Shown here in pieces: positions 25,337-32,826 of a stretch of 64,000 nt of DNA (position 1 is its first letter; each line of letters begins with the position of its first letter). The DNA comes from Qipengyuania vulgaris (GTDB lineage: Bacteria; Pseudomonadota; Alphaproteobacteria; Sphingomonadales; Sphingomonadaceae): positions 62,001 through 126,000 of the forward strand of contig NZ_WTYC01000005.1 in the NCBI RefSeq assembly GCF_009827325.1. The letters are read 5' to 3'. The position numbers were made by a program, and so were the translations under genes. The notes beneath the pieces are model-generated. The model was given only the letters and a program-made list of their open reading frames with translations. It had not been told where the DNA came from and did not search any database.

Positions 25337-26200
25337 CTAAATATCCTCGCTGATCCGCCCATAGAGCTGCGGACGTCGGTCGCGAAAGAAGCCCATGCCT
25401 GCGCGGTGCTTCGCCGCCCTGTCCAAATCGAGACTGGCAACCAGCGCGCCGGAATCCGATGCGCCATATTCCTCCAGCAAATCTCCCCATTCATCGCTGA
25501 TGAAGCTGTGACCATAGAAACTCTGCTGGCGGTCGGCCGGACCCTCGTGGCCGATCCGGTTGGCGGCGCAGACCGGCATGCAGTTCGACACCGCATGGCC
25601 AATCATCGCCCTGCGCCACATGCGACTGGTGTCTAGATCCGCATCATAGGGTTCGGAGCCTATGGCGGTGGGATAGAACAACACTTCGGCACCCCTCAGC
25701 GCCATCACGCGCGCGCATTCGGGATACCACTGATCCCAGCAGATGCCGACGCCGATCCGGGCACCGAAGACATCCCAGACCTTGAAGCCGTCATTGCCCG
25801 GGCGGAAATAGTATTTTTCCTCGTATCCCGGCCCATCGGGGATGTGGCTTTTGCGGTACGTCCCCATGATCTCCCCATCCGGTCCGATCATCGCGAGCGT
25901 GTTGTAATAGTGATGCCCGTCGCGCTCGAAGAAGCTGGTCGGTATCGCAACGCCCAGCTTTCGCGCCAGCCCCTGCATCGCGAGAACGCTTGGGCTTTCG
26001 GCAGTAGGGAATGCGAGCGAGAAAAGCTCTTCGCTTTCATCCCGGCAGAAATACTCGCCCGCGAACAGTTCGGGCGGCAGGATGACCTGCGCGCCCTTCC
26101 CCGCCGCTTCCTCGACCAACGCAGAAACTGCGGCGATATTGTCGTCCGCTTGCGGACGGGCAAGCGGCAGTTGTAGGACGGCGACGGTCAGATTTCTCAT
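25337..26200 (-). CDS. aguB: carbon-nitrogen hydrolase, N-carbamoylputrescine amidase type
   Basis: This 287-residue nitrilase-superfamily enzyme hydrolyses N-carbamoylputrescine to putrescine in the agmatine route. The catalytic triad is visible as Glu in PPELFAGEYFC, Lys in YRKSHIPDGPGY, and Cys in GVGICWDQWYPE. The strings KYYFRPGNDGFKVWD and YPTAIGSEP are typical of AguB rather than other nitrilases. The usual partner, agmatine deiminase (aguA), is not in the window. It heads a run with the small ORF and folK. Confidence 0.92.
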   Translation of the reverse strand: MRNLTVAVLQLPLARPQADDNIAAVSALVEEAAGKGAQVILPPELFAGEYFCRDESEELFSLAFPTAESPSVLAMQGLARKLGVAIPTSFFERDGHHYYNTLAMIGPDGEIMGTYRKSHIPDGPGYEEKYYFRPGNDGFKVWDVFGARIGVGICWDQWYPECARVMALRGAEVLFYPTAIGSEPYDADLDTSRMWRRAMIGHAVSNCMPVCAANRIGHEGPADRQQSFYGHSFISDEWGDLLEEYGASDSGALVASLDLDRAAKHRAGMGFFRDRRPQLYGRISEDI

Positions 26201-26238
26201 GCGCGCGAGATAGGGTGCCGTCGCCGTTCAGGCAATGA

Positions 26239-27090
26239 TTACGGGCGCTTGCGGAAAAGCAGCGTCATACGGTCGCTTTCGCCGAGATCGCGCGTGCGGG
26301 CGTCCATTTCATCGTCGCCGCCAAGGCTAGGCGGCATCGCCCACACGCCGCCTTCCCAATTGGCAGGGTCGTTGGGATTGGCATTCACTTCGCTGCTGCC
26401 GACGAGTTCGAAACCGAGCGCTTCGACATATCCGACCACGTCATCCTGCCGCAGATAGCCTTTCGAGCCGTTGGCATAGTCCGCTGCCGCATCATCGGGA
26501 GCGCGGTGCTGGACGATGCCCAGCATTCCGCCCGGCTTCAGCAATTCGCGCATCTTCTTCAGTTCGCTGTCGGCGTTGTTCCAGCGCATCATGTTGTGCA
26601 TCATGCGGATCACCAGCACCCGATCAAGGGTTCCCGCCTCTCCCTCGGGAATGGCATCCAGCGTCATGGCGGAGAAATTCTCGGCAGGGAGGCCGGTGAA
26701 TTCTGCCGCTTCGGCCGGAAAGCCTGCGGCGCCGGCACGAATACCCTGCTGCGATTCAGCGTTGAAGGGACCACTGGTCGGATCGAAATAGAGGCCGACA
26801 AGCTGGCCCTCGCCACCAAGGTAATGGCCGAGGACGCGGGTGTACCATCCGCCGCCCGGGGCGTATTCGCCGACTTTCATATCGGGCTCGACGCGGAAAA
26901 GCGCTAGGGTTTCTGCCGGATTGCGAAACTCGTCGCGCGCGCGGTCCTCTGCGCGGCTGGGGTGGTTGATCGCGCCCGAAAGCGCTTCGGCGTGGGTAGC
27001 GGCAAACTCCGCCTGATCCGGCAGTTCGTGATGGTCGGCGGCGGCAGGAACTGCCAGTGCCAGCATGGTGGAGGCAAGCAGGTAGCGCAT
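26239..27090 (-). CDS. exported class I SAM-methyltransferase-like protein
   Basis: The 283-residue product has a clear signal peptide (MRYLLASTMLALAVPAAA) followed by a Rossmann methyltransferase-like domain: VGEYAPGGGWYTRVLGHYLG as motif I, LDRVLVIRMMHNMM as the post-II region, LLKPGGMLGIVQHRAP and a C-terminal beta hairpin. It belongs to a family of predicted methyltransferases with signal peptides (COG4798-like). Since SAM is cytoplasmic, activity in the periplasm is puzzling. The ATG at 27090 has GGGAG upstream and gives a standard signal sequence; an upstream ATG at 27147 is rejected. Confidence 0.82.
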   Translation of the reverse strand: MRYLLASTMLALAVPAAADHHELPDQAEFAATHAEALSGAINHPSRAEDRARDEFRNPAETLALFRVEPDMKVGEYAPGGGWYTRVLGHYLGGEGQLVGLYFDPTSGPFNAESQQGIRAGAAGFPAEAAEFTGLPAENFSAMTLDAIPEGEAGTLDRVLVIRMMHNMMRWNNADSELKKMRELLKPGGMLGIVQHRAPDDAAADYANGSKGYLRQDDVVGYVEALGFELVGSSEVNANPNDPANWEGGVWAMPPSLGGDDEMDARTRDLGESDRMTLLFRKRP

Positions 27091-27195
27091 CGAAATTCTC
27101 CCTCGGTATGATGGGTGAGTTCTGCACGTGCACGCCCCGGATGACAAGCGAGAGACGGCTTCCTATCTCCCTCTTCGACAAGGAGACTGATCGAG

Positions 27196-27723
27196 ATGGC
27201 AAAAGAACAGGTGATCGTTGCGGGCGGGTGCTTCTGGTGCACCGAAGCCGTGATGAAGGACGTGATCGGCGTGAGCGATGTCGAGAGCGGGTATATCGGA
27301 GGCGACAAGCCGAACCCAACCTACAAGGAGGTCTGTACCGGCAACACCGGCCATGCCGAGGGCGTCCGTGTGACCTTCGACAGCGGGGAGATCACGCTGG
27401 ACGAGATCCTCGACGTATTCATGGGTACGCACGATCCTTCCCAGCTGAACCGCCAGGGCAACGATGTCGGCACGCAGTACCGCAGCGCCATCTTCCCGAC
27501 GGAAGAACAGCGCGAAGCCGCAGAGGCCGCTATCGAACGGTGGAACGACGAGCATTCCGATCAAAGCGCGGTGACCACGATCGAGAGTGGCGAATGGTAT
27601 CCCGCAGAGGATTACCATCAGGAATATTGGGAGGGCGAAGGCCAGCGGAACCCCTATTGCCAAGCGGTCATTCCGCCAAAGCTGATGAAGCTGCGCAAAA
27701 GCTTCCAGAAGTACCTCAAGTAA
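27196..27723 (+). CDS. msrA: peptide-methionine (S)-S-oxide reductase
   Basis: MsrA repairs the S-epimer of methionine sulfoxide in proteins and free Met. The 175-residue protein has the catalytic GGCFWC near residue 10, the GYIGG block, GHAEGVRVTFD, and YRSAIFPTEEQ and WYPAEDYHQEYW. No signal peptide is seen, so it is cytoplasmic. msrB is in the window about 15 kb away and is not linked. Confidence 0.96.
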   Translation: MAKEQVIVAGGCFWCTEAVMKDVIGVSDVESGYIGGDKPNPTYKEVCTGNTGHAEGVRVTFDSGEITLDEILDVFMGTHDPSQLNRQGNDVGTQYRSAIFPTEEQREAAEAAIERWNDEHSDQSAVTTIESGEWYPAEDYHQEYWEGEGQRNPYCQAVIPPKLMKLRKSFQKYLK

Positions 27724-27730
27724 GACGCCG

Positions 27731-27761
27731 AATAAAAAGAGGGCGAGCCAGCGGCCCGCCC
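27731..27761 (-). terminator. rho-independent terminator of the OmpA-family gene
   Basis: On the minus strand GGGCGGGCC-GCT-GGCTCGCCC forms a 9-bp stem with a 3-nt loop and is followed by TCTTTTTATT. It lies 30 bp past the ompA-like stop. The plus-strand side lacks a T run, so it mainly serves the minus strand, though it also sits directly after msrA. Confidence 0.9.
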
Positions 27762-27790
27762 CCAGATCATAGAAGTCTATCGCGTCAGGC

Positions 27791-28660
27791 TTAGCCTTCT
27801 TCGGTGGCCTTGCTGACGAGAATATTGACCGAAACGCGGCGGTTCTGCGCCTTGCCTTCAGCCGTGCTGTTGTCCGCCACCGGATCGGCTTCCGCCATGC
27901 CGGTGGGGGTCAGCATGCGCCACGGCTCCCAGCCGCATTCCTGCTGGAGATAGTTGACGACGCGGCTTGCACGGCGCTCGCTCAGGACCTGATTGTAATC
28001 CTGATCGCCGACAGAGTCGGTGTAACCGACGACCAGCAGCAGGGCGTTGTCCATCTGCTCCGCCTGCGTGGCGAGGTTGCAGATTTCGCGCTGGCCTTCG
28101 CCGGTAAGGTTCCACTTGCCGCTGTCGAAATAGACATTGGTTACACCGCGAACATTGTACTGGTCGATAGTGCCCATGCGGCCACGCAGTGCTTCGGCAG
28201 CGGCGGTGTTCTCATCAATGTCGGCGCGGTGCTCGGCGAACTGCTGCTGAGTTGCGCCGCGGATCATCGAAGCGGTTTCGAGGTCGCTCGACTTCAGCTT
28301 GACCTGCTTGGCGACGAGGCCGCCCTGGAACTGGAGCGTTTCGACTTCGACCGGAAGGCCGTTCATCAACTGTGCTGTATTCAGGGCCTTGCTTCCGAGG
28401 CCGAGGAAGCCACCAGAGGCTTTGACCTCAGTGCCCTCATCCACGATGATGGTGGTGGCCTGCCCGTTTTCGGTGGTCACCTGAATCCGGTCGCTCTCAC
28501 GCGCAGTGATCATGCCTTCGACCTTAGGGCCTTCGGTGAGCGCCGAACCATAGACATCGATGTCGCTATTGGCTTCCTGCGCCGTGAGCGGTGCGGCCAT
28601 CGGAAGGGCCATGGCGGACAGCAGGAGGGGGATACCTGCCTTCTTCGTAAATGCAGTCAC
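27791..28660 (-). CDS. OmpA-family outer-membrane/peptidoglycan-binding protein
   Basis: The 289-residue protein has a signal peptide (to PLTAQE), an N-terminal domain of about 90 residues with beta strands (KVEGMITARESDRIQVTTE, TTIIVDEGTEVKASGGFLG), and a C-terminal OmpA domain: VTNVYFDSGKWNLTGEGQ, VVGYTDSVGDQDYNQVLSER, and NRRVSVNILV. The OmpA domain binds peptidoglycan diaminopimelate. There is no eight-stranded barrel, so this is a periplasmic tether rather than a porin. The start is a GTG at 28660 with AAGGAG 7 nt upstream. The 265 bp upstream up to the rsmB stop contains only short hairpins. Confidence 0.88.
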   Translation of the reverse strand: MTAFTKKAGIPLLLSAMALPMAAPLTAQEANSDIDVYGSALTEGPKVEGMITARESDRIQVTTENGQATTIIVDEGTEVKASGGFLGLGSKALNTAQLMNGLPVEVETLQFQGGLVAKQVKLKSSDLETASMIRGATQQQFAEHRADIDENTAAAEALRGRMGTIDQYNVRGVTNVYFDSGKWNLTGEGQREICNLATQAEQMDNALLLVVGYTDSVGDQDYNQVLSERRASRVVNYLQQECGWEPWRMLTPTGMAEADPVADNSTAEGKAQNRRVSVNILVSKATEEG

Positions 28661-28925
28661 TTTGGTACTCCTTATTAAACGATGACACCGCCTTGAGGGG
28701 GGAGGGCGAGGTCATGACCGGCGACCCGGTGCTCGTAATCCTTACGTCATTACCTCCACGCCGAAACGGCGCAGGGGACCGGGGCTCGGCCCCGCGAGAC
28801 GGAGAGAAATGTTGGGATTTGCCTTGCTCGAAAATGAACAGTGGCCGGAATGTGGCAAGACTGGGGCCGGTTCGGTCAGCCGGTGCGACGAGTTGAGGCG
28901 ACGCCGGTCACGTTTAACCTTGGAA

Positions 28926-30161
28926 TCAGGCGGCTCTGCGCTTTCTCGTGATATAAAAACCATCGAGCCCACCGCGCTCGGCAAGCATTCCGGGATCGGT
29001 GCGCAAGCTGCCGTCGGCGCAAGGAGAAAGCCCGGCAGGTAGCTCGCTTTGTTCGATCGGAACCGTTTGCAGGGTTGCAAATCCCTGTTCCTCGCCTTCG
29101 GGGGGTTCAAGGGAGCAAGTGGCATAGACCAATAGCCCCCCGGGCTTGAGCCACTGGCCTGCCTGCTCGATCAGTGCGGCCTGCAATTCGGCCATTTCCT
29201 CGACTTGGCGCTGGCCGATCCGATGAATGACGTCGGGGTGGCGTCGGGCCGTGCCGGTTGCGGTGCAGGGCGCATCGAGCAGGATCGCATCGAAATGGTG
29301 CTTCGGCTCCCAGCCAAGCGCATCTGCGCGAACCACGCCTGCCTTAAGGCCGGTGCGTTTGAGATTTGCTTTCAGCAGGTCGAGGCGGCGTTTGGAGATG
29401 TCGAGCGCAGTCACCTGCCAACCTTGCGCGGCCAGCTGCAGTGTCTTCCCCCCGGGTGCGGCGCACAGATCGAGCACATGGCGCCCCTCCCCAGCACCGA
29501 GCAATCTCGCGGGGAGAGAGGCGGCGAGGTCCTGCACCCACCATTCGCCTTCGGCAAAACCCGCCAGCTTCTCTACATTTTCGCCGCGCGGAAGCCGCAG
29601 GTGTCCGGGCAGGATGCTGTCGGCGGCGAGCTTCGTCTTCCAGATCTCTGTCTGCGCCGGGTCTTTCAGCGTAATATCGAGCGGTGGCGGCTCGGCGAGA
29701 CCCAGCGCGATCGACGCGCTTCGCTCGCCCCAGCGCTCCGCAACCTCGGCAGGCAAAGTGGGCACGTCCGGCAGGATCACTTCGCGCTTGGACAGTGTGG
29801 AGAAAACCCCGTGCGCCAACTTGCGCGGGCCACCGGCAAGGAGAGGCAGGCATGTGGCGATGACTGCATGTGGCGGGGTCTGCAGCCGCAACCATTGCGC
29901 CAGCATCATGCGCAGTACCATTCTCACCTTGGCATCCCCGGGCAGCGGCTTTTTGGTCGTGCTGTCGATGAGGGCGTCGAGGTCTACCAGCCAGCGCAAC
30001 ACTTCACTTGCGATGGCCCGCGCGAGTGCCTTGTCCTCGAACTTGCGCACGTCCTTGGTCGCGGCCGCAAAGGCAATGTCGAGCGTCTCGCCACGGCGAA
30101 GGACGGCATCGAGCAGGCGAAGCGCGGCGCGGCGCGCGTGTATTCCGGTAGGCTGGACCAT
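28926..30161 (-). CDS. rsmB: 16S rRNA (cytosine-C5) methyltransferase, RsmB family
   Basis: The 411-residue protein has an N-terminal NusB-like RNA-binding region (about 1-130) and a C-terminal SAM methyltransferase with LDLCAAPGGKTLQLA, ALDISKRRLDLL, the LLDAPCTATGTARRHPD motif and the catalytic Cys in VYATCSLEPPEGE. This fits m5C967 methylation of 16S rRNA. It is divergent from the adjacent small DUF1674 gene with about 57 bp between starts. Confidence 0.9.
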   Translation of the reverse strand: MVQPTGIHARRAALRLLDAVLRRGETLDIAFAAATKDVRKFEDKALARAIASEVLRWLVDLDALIDSTTKKPLPGDAKVRMVLRMMLAQWLRLQTPPHAVIATCLPLLAGGPRKLAHGVFSTLSKREVILPDVPTLPAEVAERWGERSASIALGLAEPPPLDITLKDPAQTEIWKTKLAADSILPGHLRLPRGENVEKLAGFAEGEWWVQDLAASLPARLLGAGEGRHVLDLCAAPGGKTLQLAAQGWQVTALDISKRRLDLLKANLKRTGLKAGVVRADALGWEPKHHFDAILLDAPCTATGTARRHPDVIHRIGQRQVEEMAELQAALIEQAGQWLKPGGLLVYATCSLEPPEGEEQGFATLQTVPIEQSELPAGLSPCADGSLRTDPGMLAERGGLDGFYITRKRRAA

Positions 30162-30218
30162 GAGGCAGCGCCTCTACGCGCTCTTGCGCAACGCCGCCAG
30201 TGTGCTCATCTTGCGCTC

Positions 30219-30377
30219 ATGACAAAACGTGCGACCAAGCGACCTGAGACTTTCGACAAGCCGAAACACTGGAACAGCGAGCCGCCGCCCGAACCGAAAA
30301 AAGGTAGCGACGATGAAGACCTCAGTCCGACCCGCTACGGCGACTGGGTCAAGGACGGCATCGCGATCGATTTTTAG
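30219..30377 (+). CDS. DUF1674 protein, SdhAF4-like succinate dehydrogenase assembly factor
   Basis: This 52-residue ORF starts with ATG at 30219 and ends in the hallmark PTRYGDWVKDGIAIDF, the conserved tail of DUF1674, the bacterial counterpart of the mitochondrial flavinylated-SdhA chaperone SdhAF4. The N-terminal half is basic and disordered (PEPKKGSDDED), as usual in the family. It is short enough to be missed by automated calling. Its stop overlaps the end of the convergent P450 gene by 4 nt. No sdh genes are nearby. Confidence 0.85.
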   Translation: MTKRATKRPETFDKPKHWNSEPPPEPKKGSDDEDLSPTRYGDWVKDGIAIDF

Positions 30378-31762
30378 ATTTTCTCGAGCCGAATTCGGAG
30401 CCCGTCTTTCGGCTTGGGGATAGGCCAGGGCTGCCAGTCTGGCTCCTGTTCGAGGCTGACACGATAGCGCGGCAGGAACTGGGCCAGTAGAATCTTCACC
30501 TGCATGTAAGCGAAGTGGAGACCCAAGCACATGTGCGCGCCGCCTCCGAACGGCACCCAGGCGTATTTGTGCCGCGCCTTCACCTTGTCGGGCGTAAACC
30601 GCGTCGGGTCGAAGGCGAAGGGATCGTCCCAGTGCAGTTCATCATGATGCACGAAATACTGGTTTATCCCGACATGGCTGCCCGCCGGGATGCGATATCC
30701 ACCAAACTCGAATTCTCTCAGCGCACGGCGAGGCATTGATGGAACGGGCGGTACCATGCGCAGCGCTTCCTTGAAGGCCATTTCACAGAGTTCCAGCTTT
30801 CCCATGTCTTCATAGGCAAGATCCCGCGGCTCGCCGTCAGAGCCAGCTCCGCCTGTCACGCTTGTGACCTCCTGCCTTAGCTTTTCCTGCCATTCGGGAT
30901 GCTTCGCGAGCAGCCAGATGAGTGACGTCGCCGAGCTGGTGATCGTATCATGAGCCGCCATCATCAGGAAGTTCATGTGATCGACGACTTCGTCGACCGG
31001 CATACGGCTGCCATCCTCATATTCCGCTGTGGCGAATTGGCTGAACATGTCTTGCCCCCCGCCCTCGGCACGGCGGCGATGCGTTTCCCGGGTGAAGAAA
31101 TCCACCAGAAAGGCACGCCCGTCCACACCGCGCTTCATCTGGGTGAAGGGCAATGGCTTGCGCACCGGTGCGACGCTCGCCTGCACCATGTCGATGAAAG
31201 CCGTATTGATTCGGTCGGCTTCCGGTCCCCATTCGATGCCGATGAAACTGTCTGCAGCGAGATCGAGTGTCAGCGACTTGATGGAGGGGTAGAACTGCAT
31301 CGATCCCTCACCCCAATCCTCCATCTTCTTCGCGATACCGCGATTGAGGCTCCCCGAATAGTGCCGCATGGGCTCCGGTTTGAAAGCGATCGAGAGGGCG
31401 CGGCGGTCGGCGCGATGGTGATCGAAATCGAGCAGCATCAGCCCGCGCGGAAAGAGTTGGTCGAGGATCGGGCCCCACCCCTGCTCGCTGCTGAAATTCT
31501 TGCCGCGATCGAACAGCACCAGCTCATTCGCATCGGCACCGATCAGCACAACGTTCCAGCCTCCGAAAGCCTTGTTCTTGTAGACCCTTCCGTAGGTCCG
31601 AACCATATGCCGGGTGAACGCGTGAGGGTCCTTGAGCATCTTCAAGGTGTTACCAACCAGCGGCCAGCCTCCCTCGCCGGGGATGTGGGCGAGTTGGTCG
31701 TCGCTCGGATTGCCTTCGCTCCAATGCGTCGGGATCGGGTCGTGTGCTGCCAAAGTTGCCAT
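30374..31762 (-). CDS. cytochrome P450
   Basis: The 462-residue soluble P450 has the I-helix oxygen-activation block AAHDTITSSATSL with the acid-alcohol pair, the K-helix EALRMVPP (Glu-x-x-Arg), and the heme-binding loop FGGGAHMCLGLHFA with the thiolate Cys. There is no N-terminal membrane anchor, so it needs soluble electron donors; no ferredoxin or reductase gene is adjacent. It is directly downstream of hemH on the same strand, which may ensure heme supply. The general shape resembles CYP51/CYP120-like bacterial enzymes, but the substrate is unknown. Confidence 0.92.
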   Translation of the reverse strand: MATLAAHDPIPTHWSEGNPSDDQLAHIPGEGGWPLVGNTLKMLKDPHAFTRHMVRTYGRVYKNKAFGGWNVVLIGADANELVLFDRGKNFSSEQGWGPILDQLFPRGLMLLDFDHHRADRRALSIAFKPEPMRHYSGSLNRGIAKKMEDWGEGSMQFYPSIKSLTLDLAADSFIGIEWGPEADRINTAFIDMVQASVAPVRKPLPFTQMKRGVDGRAFLVDFFTRETHRRRAEGGGQDMFSQFATAEYEDGSRMPVDEVVDHMNFLMMAAHDTITSSATSLIWLLAKHPEWQEKLRQEVTSVTGGAGSDGEPRDLAYEDMGKLELCEMAFKEALRMVPPVPSMPRRALREFEFGGYRIPAGSHVGINQYFVHHDELHWDDPFAFDPTRFTPDKVKARHKYAWVPFGGGAHMCLGLHFAYMQVKILLAQFLPRYRVSLEQEPDWQPWPIPKPKDGLRIRLEKI

Positions 31763-31797
31763 CGGCCGACTATGCCTCAGCAGGTATTAAGTAGCAA

Positions 31798-32826
31798 TTA
31801 GCAATCTATCCAGCCGGATAGTTCGCGCCTAAGGATCGTTTCGAGCATGATCAGACCCGCCTCCGAAGTATTGAGGCAGGAAAGAGCAGCGAAACTTTCA
31901 CCCCCACCTTCAAGGAATTGGTCGCGCCCCTGGATCGCCAGCTCTTCCAAGGTTTCGAGGCAATCCGCGGAAAACCCCGGAGCCGCGATGGCCAGTCGTT
32001 TCGTCCCTTTCGCAACTTCTTCGCCGATTACTGTGTCTGTCGCCGGCTCGAGCCATTTTGCCGGTCCGAAACGGGACTGGAACGTCGTGCGGATTCGTAG
32101 GTCCCTCCTTTTCAGACGCTCCTGCAGCAACCGCGAAGTCTTCTGGCAGTGACAATGATACGGATCGCCGAGATGCAGCGTCCGCTCAGGCATGCCATGA
32201 AAACTAAGGAGCAGGACTTCGGGTTGAAAATCCAGCGCATCCAGTTGGCGGGTCAGGTCCGCTTCCAGCGCTTCAATATAAGCCGGGTCGTCTTGATAGG
32301 CGGGCAAAGTACGCAGCGCAGGTTGCCAACGCATTGTCCGCAGCTTGTCCGCAGCCTTGTCCACAACCGTTGCCGTCGTCGCGGCTGAATATTGCGGGTA
32401 GAGCGGGGCCAGCAAGATGCGCTCGCAGCCCGCATCCATCAGGGCTTGCAATCGTTCGGGAATCGACGGCGTGCCGTAACGCATCGCCCAATCGACCTTC
32501 ACGCGCTCGCCGAAAGCTTCCTGCATGGCCTCCGCCTGTTTGCGGGTGATGACCGCGAGGGGCGATCCATCCTCGGTCCAAACCTGCGAATAGGCGTGCG
32601 CGCTCTTCTTGGGCCGGGTGTTGAGGATGATCCCGCGCAAAATGGGCTGCCAGGCGATTGGGGGGATCTCGACCACGCGGCGATCCGACAGAAACTCCGC
32701 AAGATAGCGCCTGACGGGACCGACTTCGGGTGCATCGGGCGTGCCAAGATTGACGAGCAGCATACCCACCCGTCCGGATTGCACGGAGGGATGGTCTACG
32801 GGAAGGCTCTGGGGCTGCAAAGTCAT
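31798..32826 (-). CDS. hemH: ferrochelatase
   Basis: HemH inserts Fe2+ into protoporphyrin IX as the final heme step. The 342-residue protein has LLVNLGTPDAP at the N-terminus, MRYGTPSIPERL, PLYPQYSAATTATV, the catalytic His in LLLSFHGMPERTL, and a C-terminal APGFSADCLETLEELAIQGR. Two further cysteines near the end (LSCLN and the final DC) might relate to an iron-sulfur cluster, but this is not clear. The ATG overlaps the stop of the upstream molybdopterin oxidoreductase gene by 4 nt, indicating one operon. Confidence 0.95.
   Translation of the reverse strand: MTLQPQSLPVDHPSVQSGRVGMLLVNLGTPDAPEVGPVRRYLAEFLSDRRVVEIPPIAWQPILRGIILNTRPKKSAHAYSQVWTEDGSPLAVITRKQAEAMQEAFGERVKVDWAMRYGTPSIPERLQALMDAGCERILLAPLYPQYSAATTATVVDKAADKLRTMRWQPALRTLPAYQDDPAYIEALEADLTRQLDALDFQPEVLLLSFHGMPERTLHLGDPYHCHCQKTSRLLQERLKRRDLRIRTTFQSRFGPAKWLEPATDTVIGEEVAKGTKRLAIAAPGFSADCLETLEELAIQGRDQFLEGGGESFAALSCLNTSEAGLIMLETILRRELSGWIDC

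Noticed and set aside
28742..28925. Small gene between ompA-like and rsmB genes
   Set aside because: Only short, non-family frames and small GC hairpins are present.
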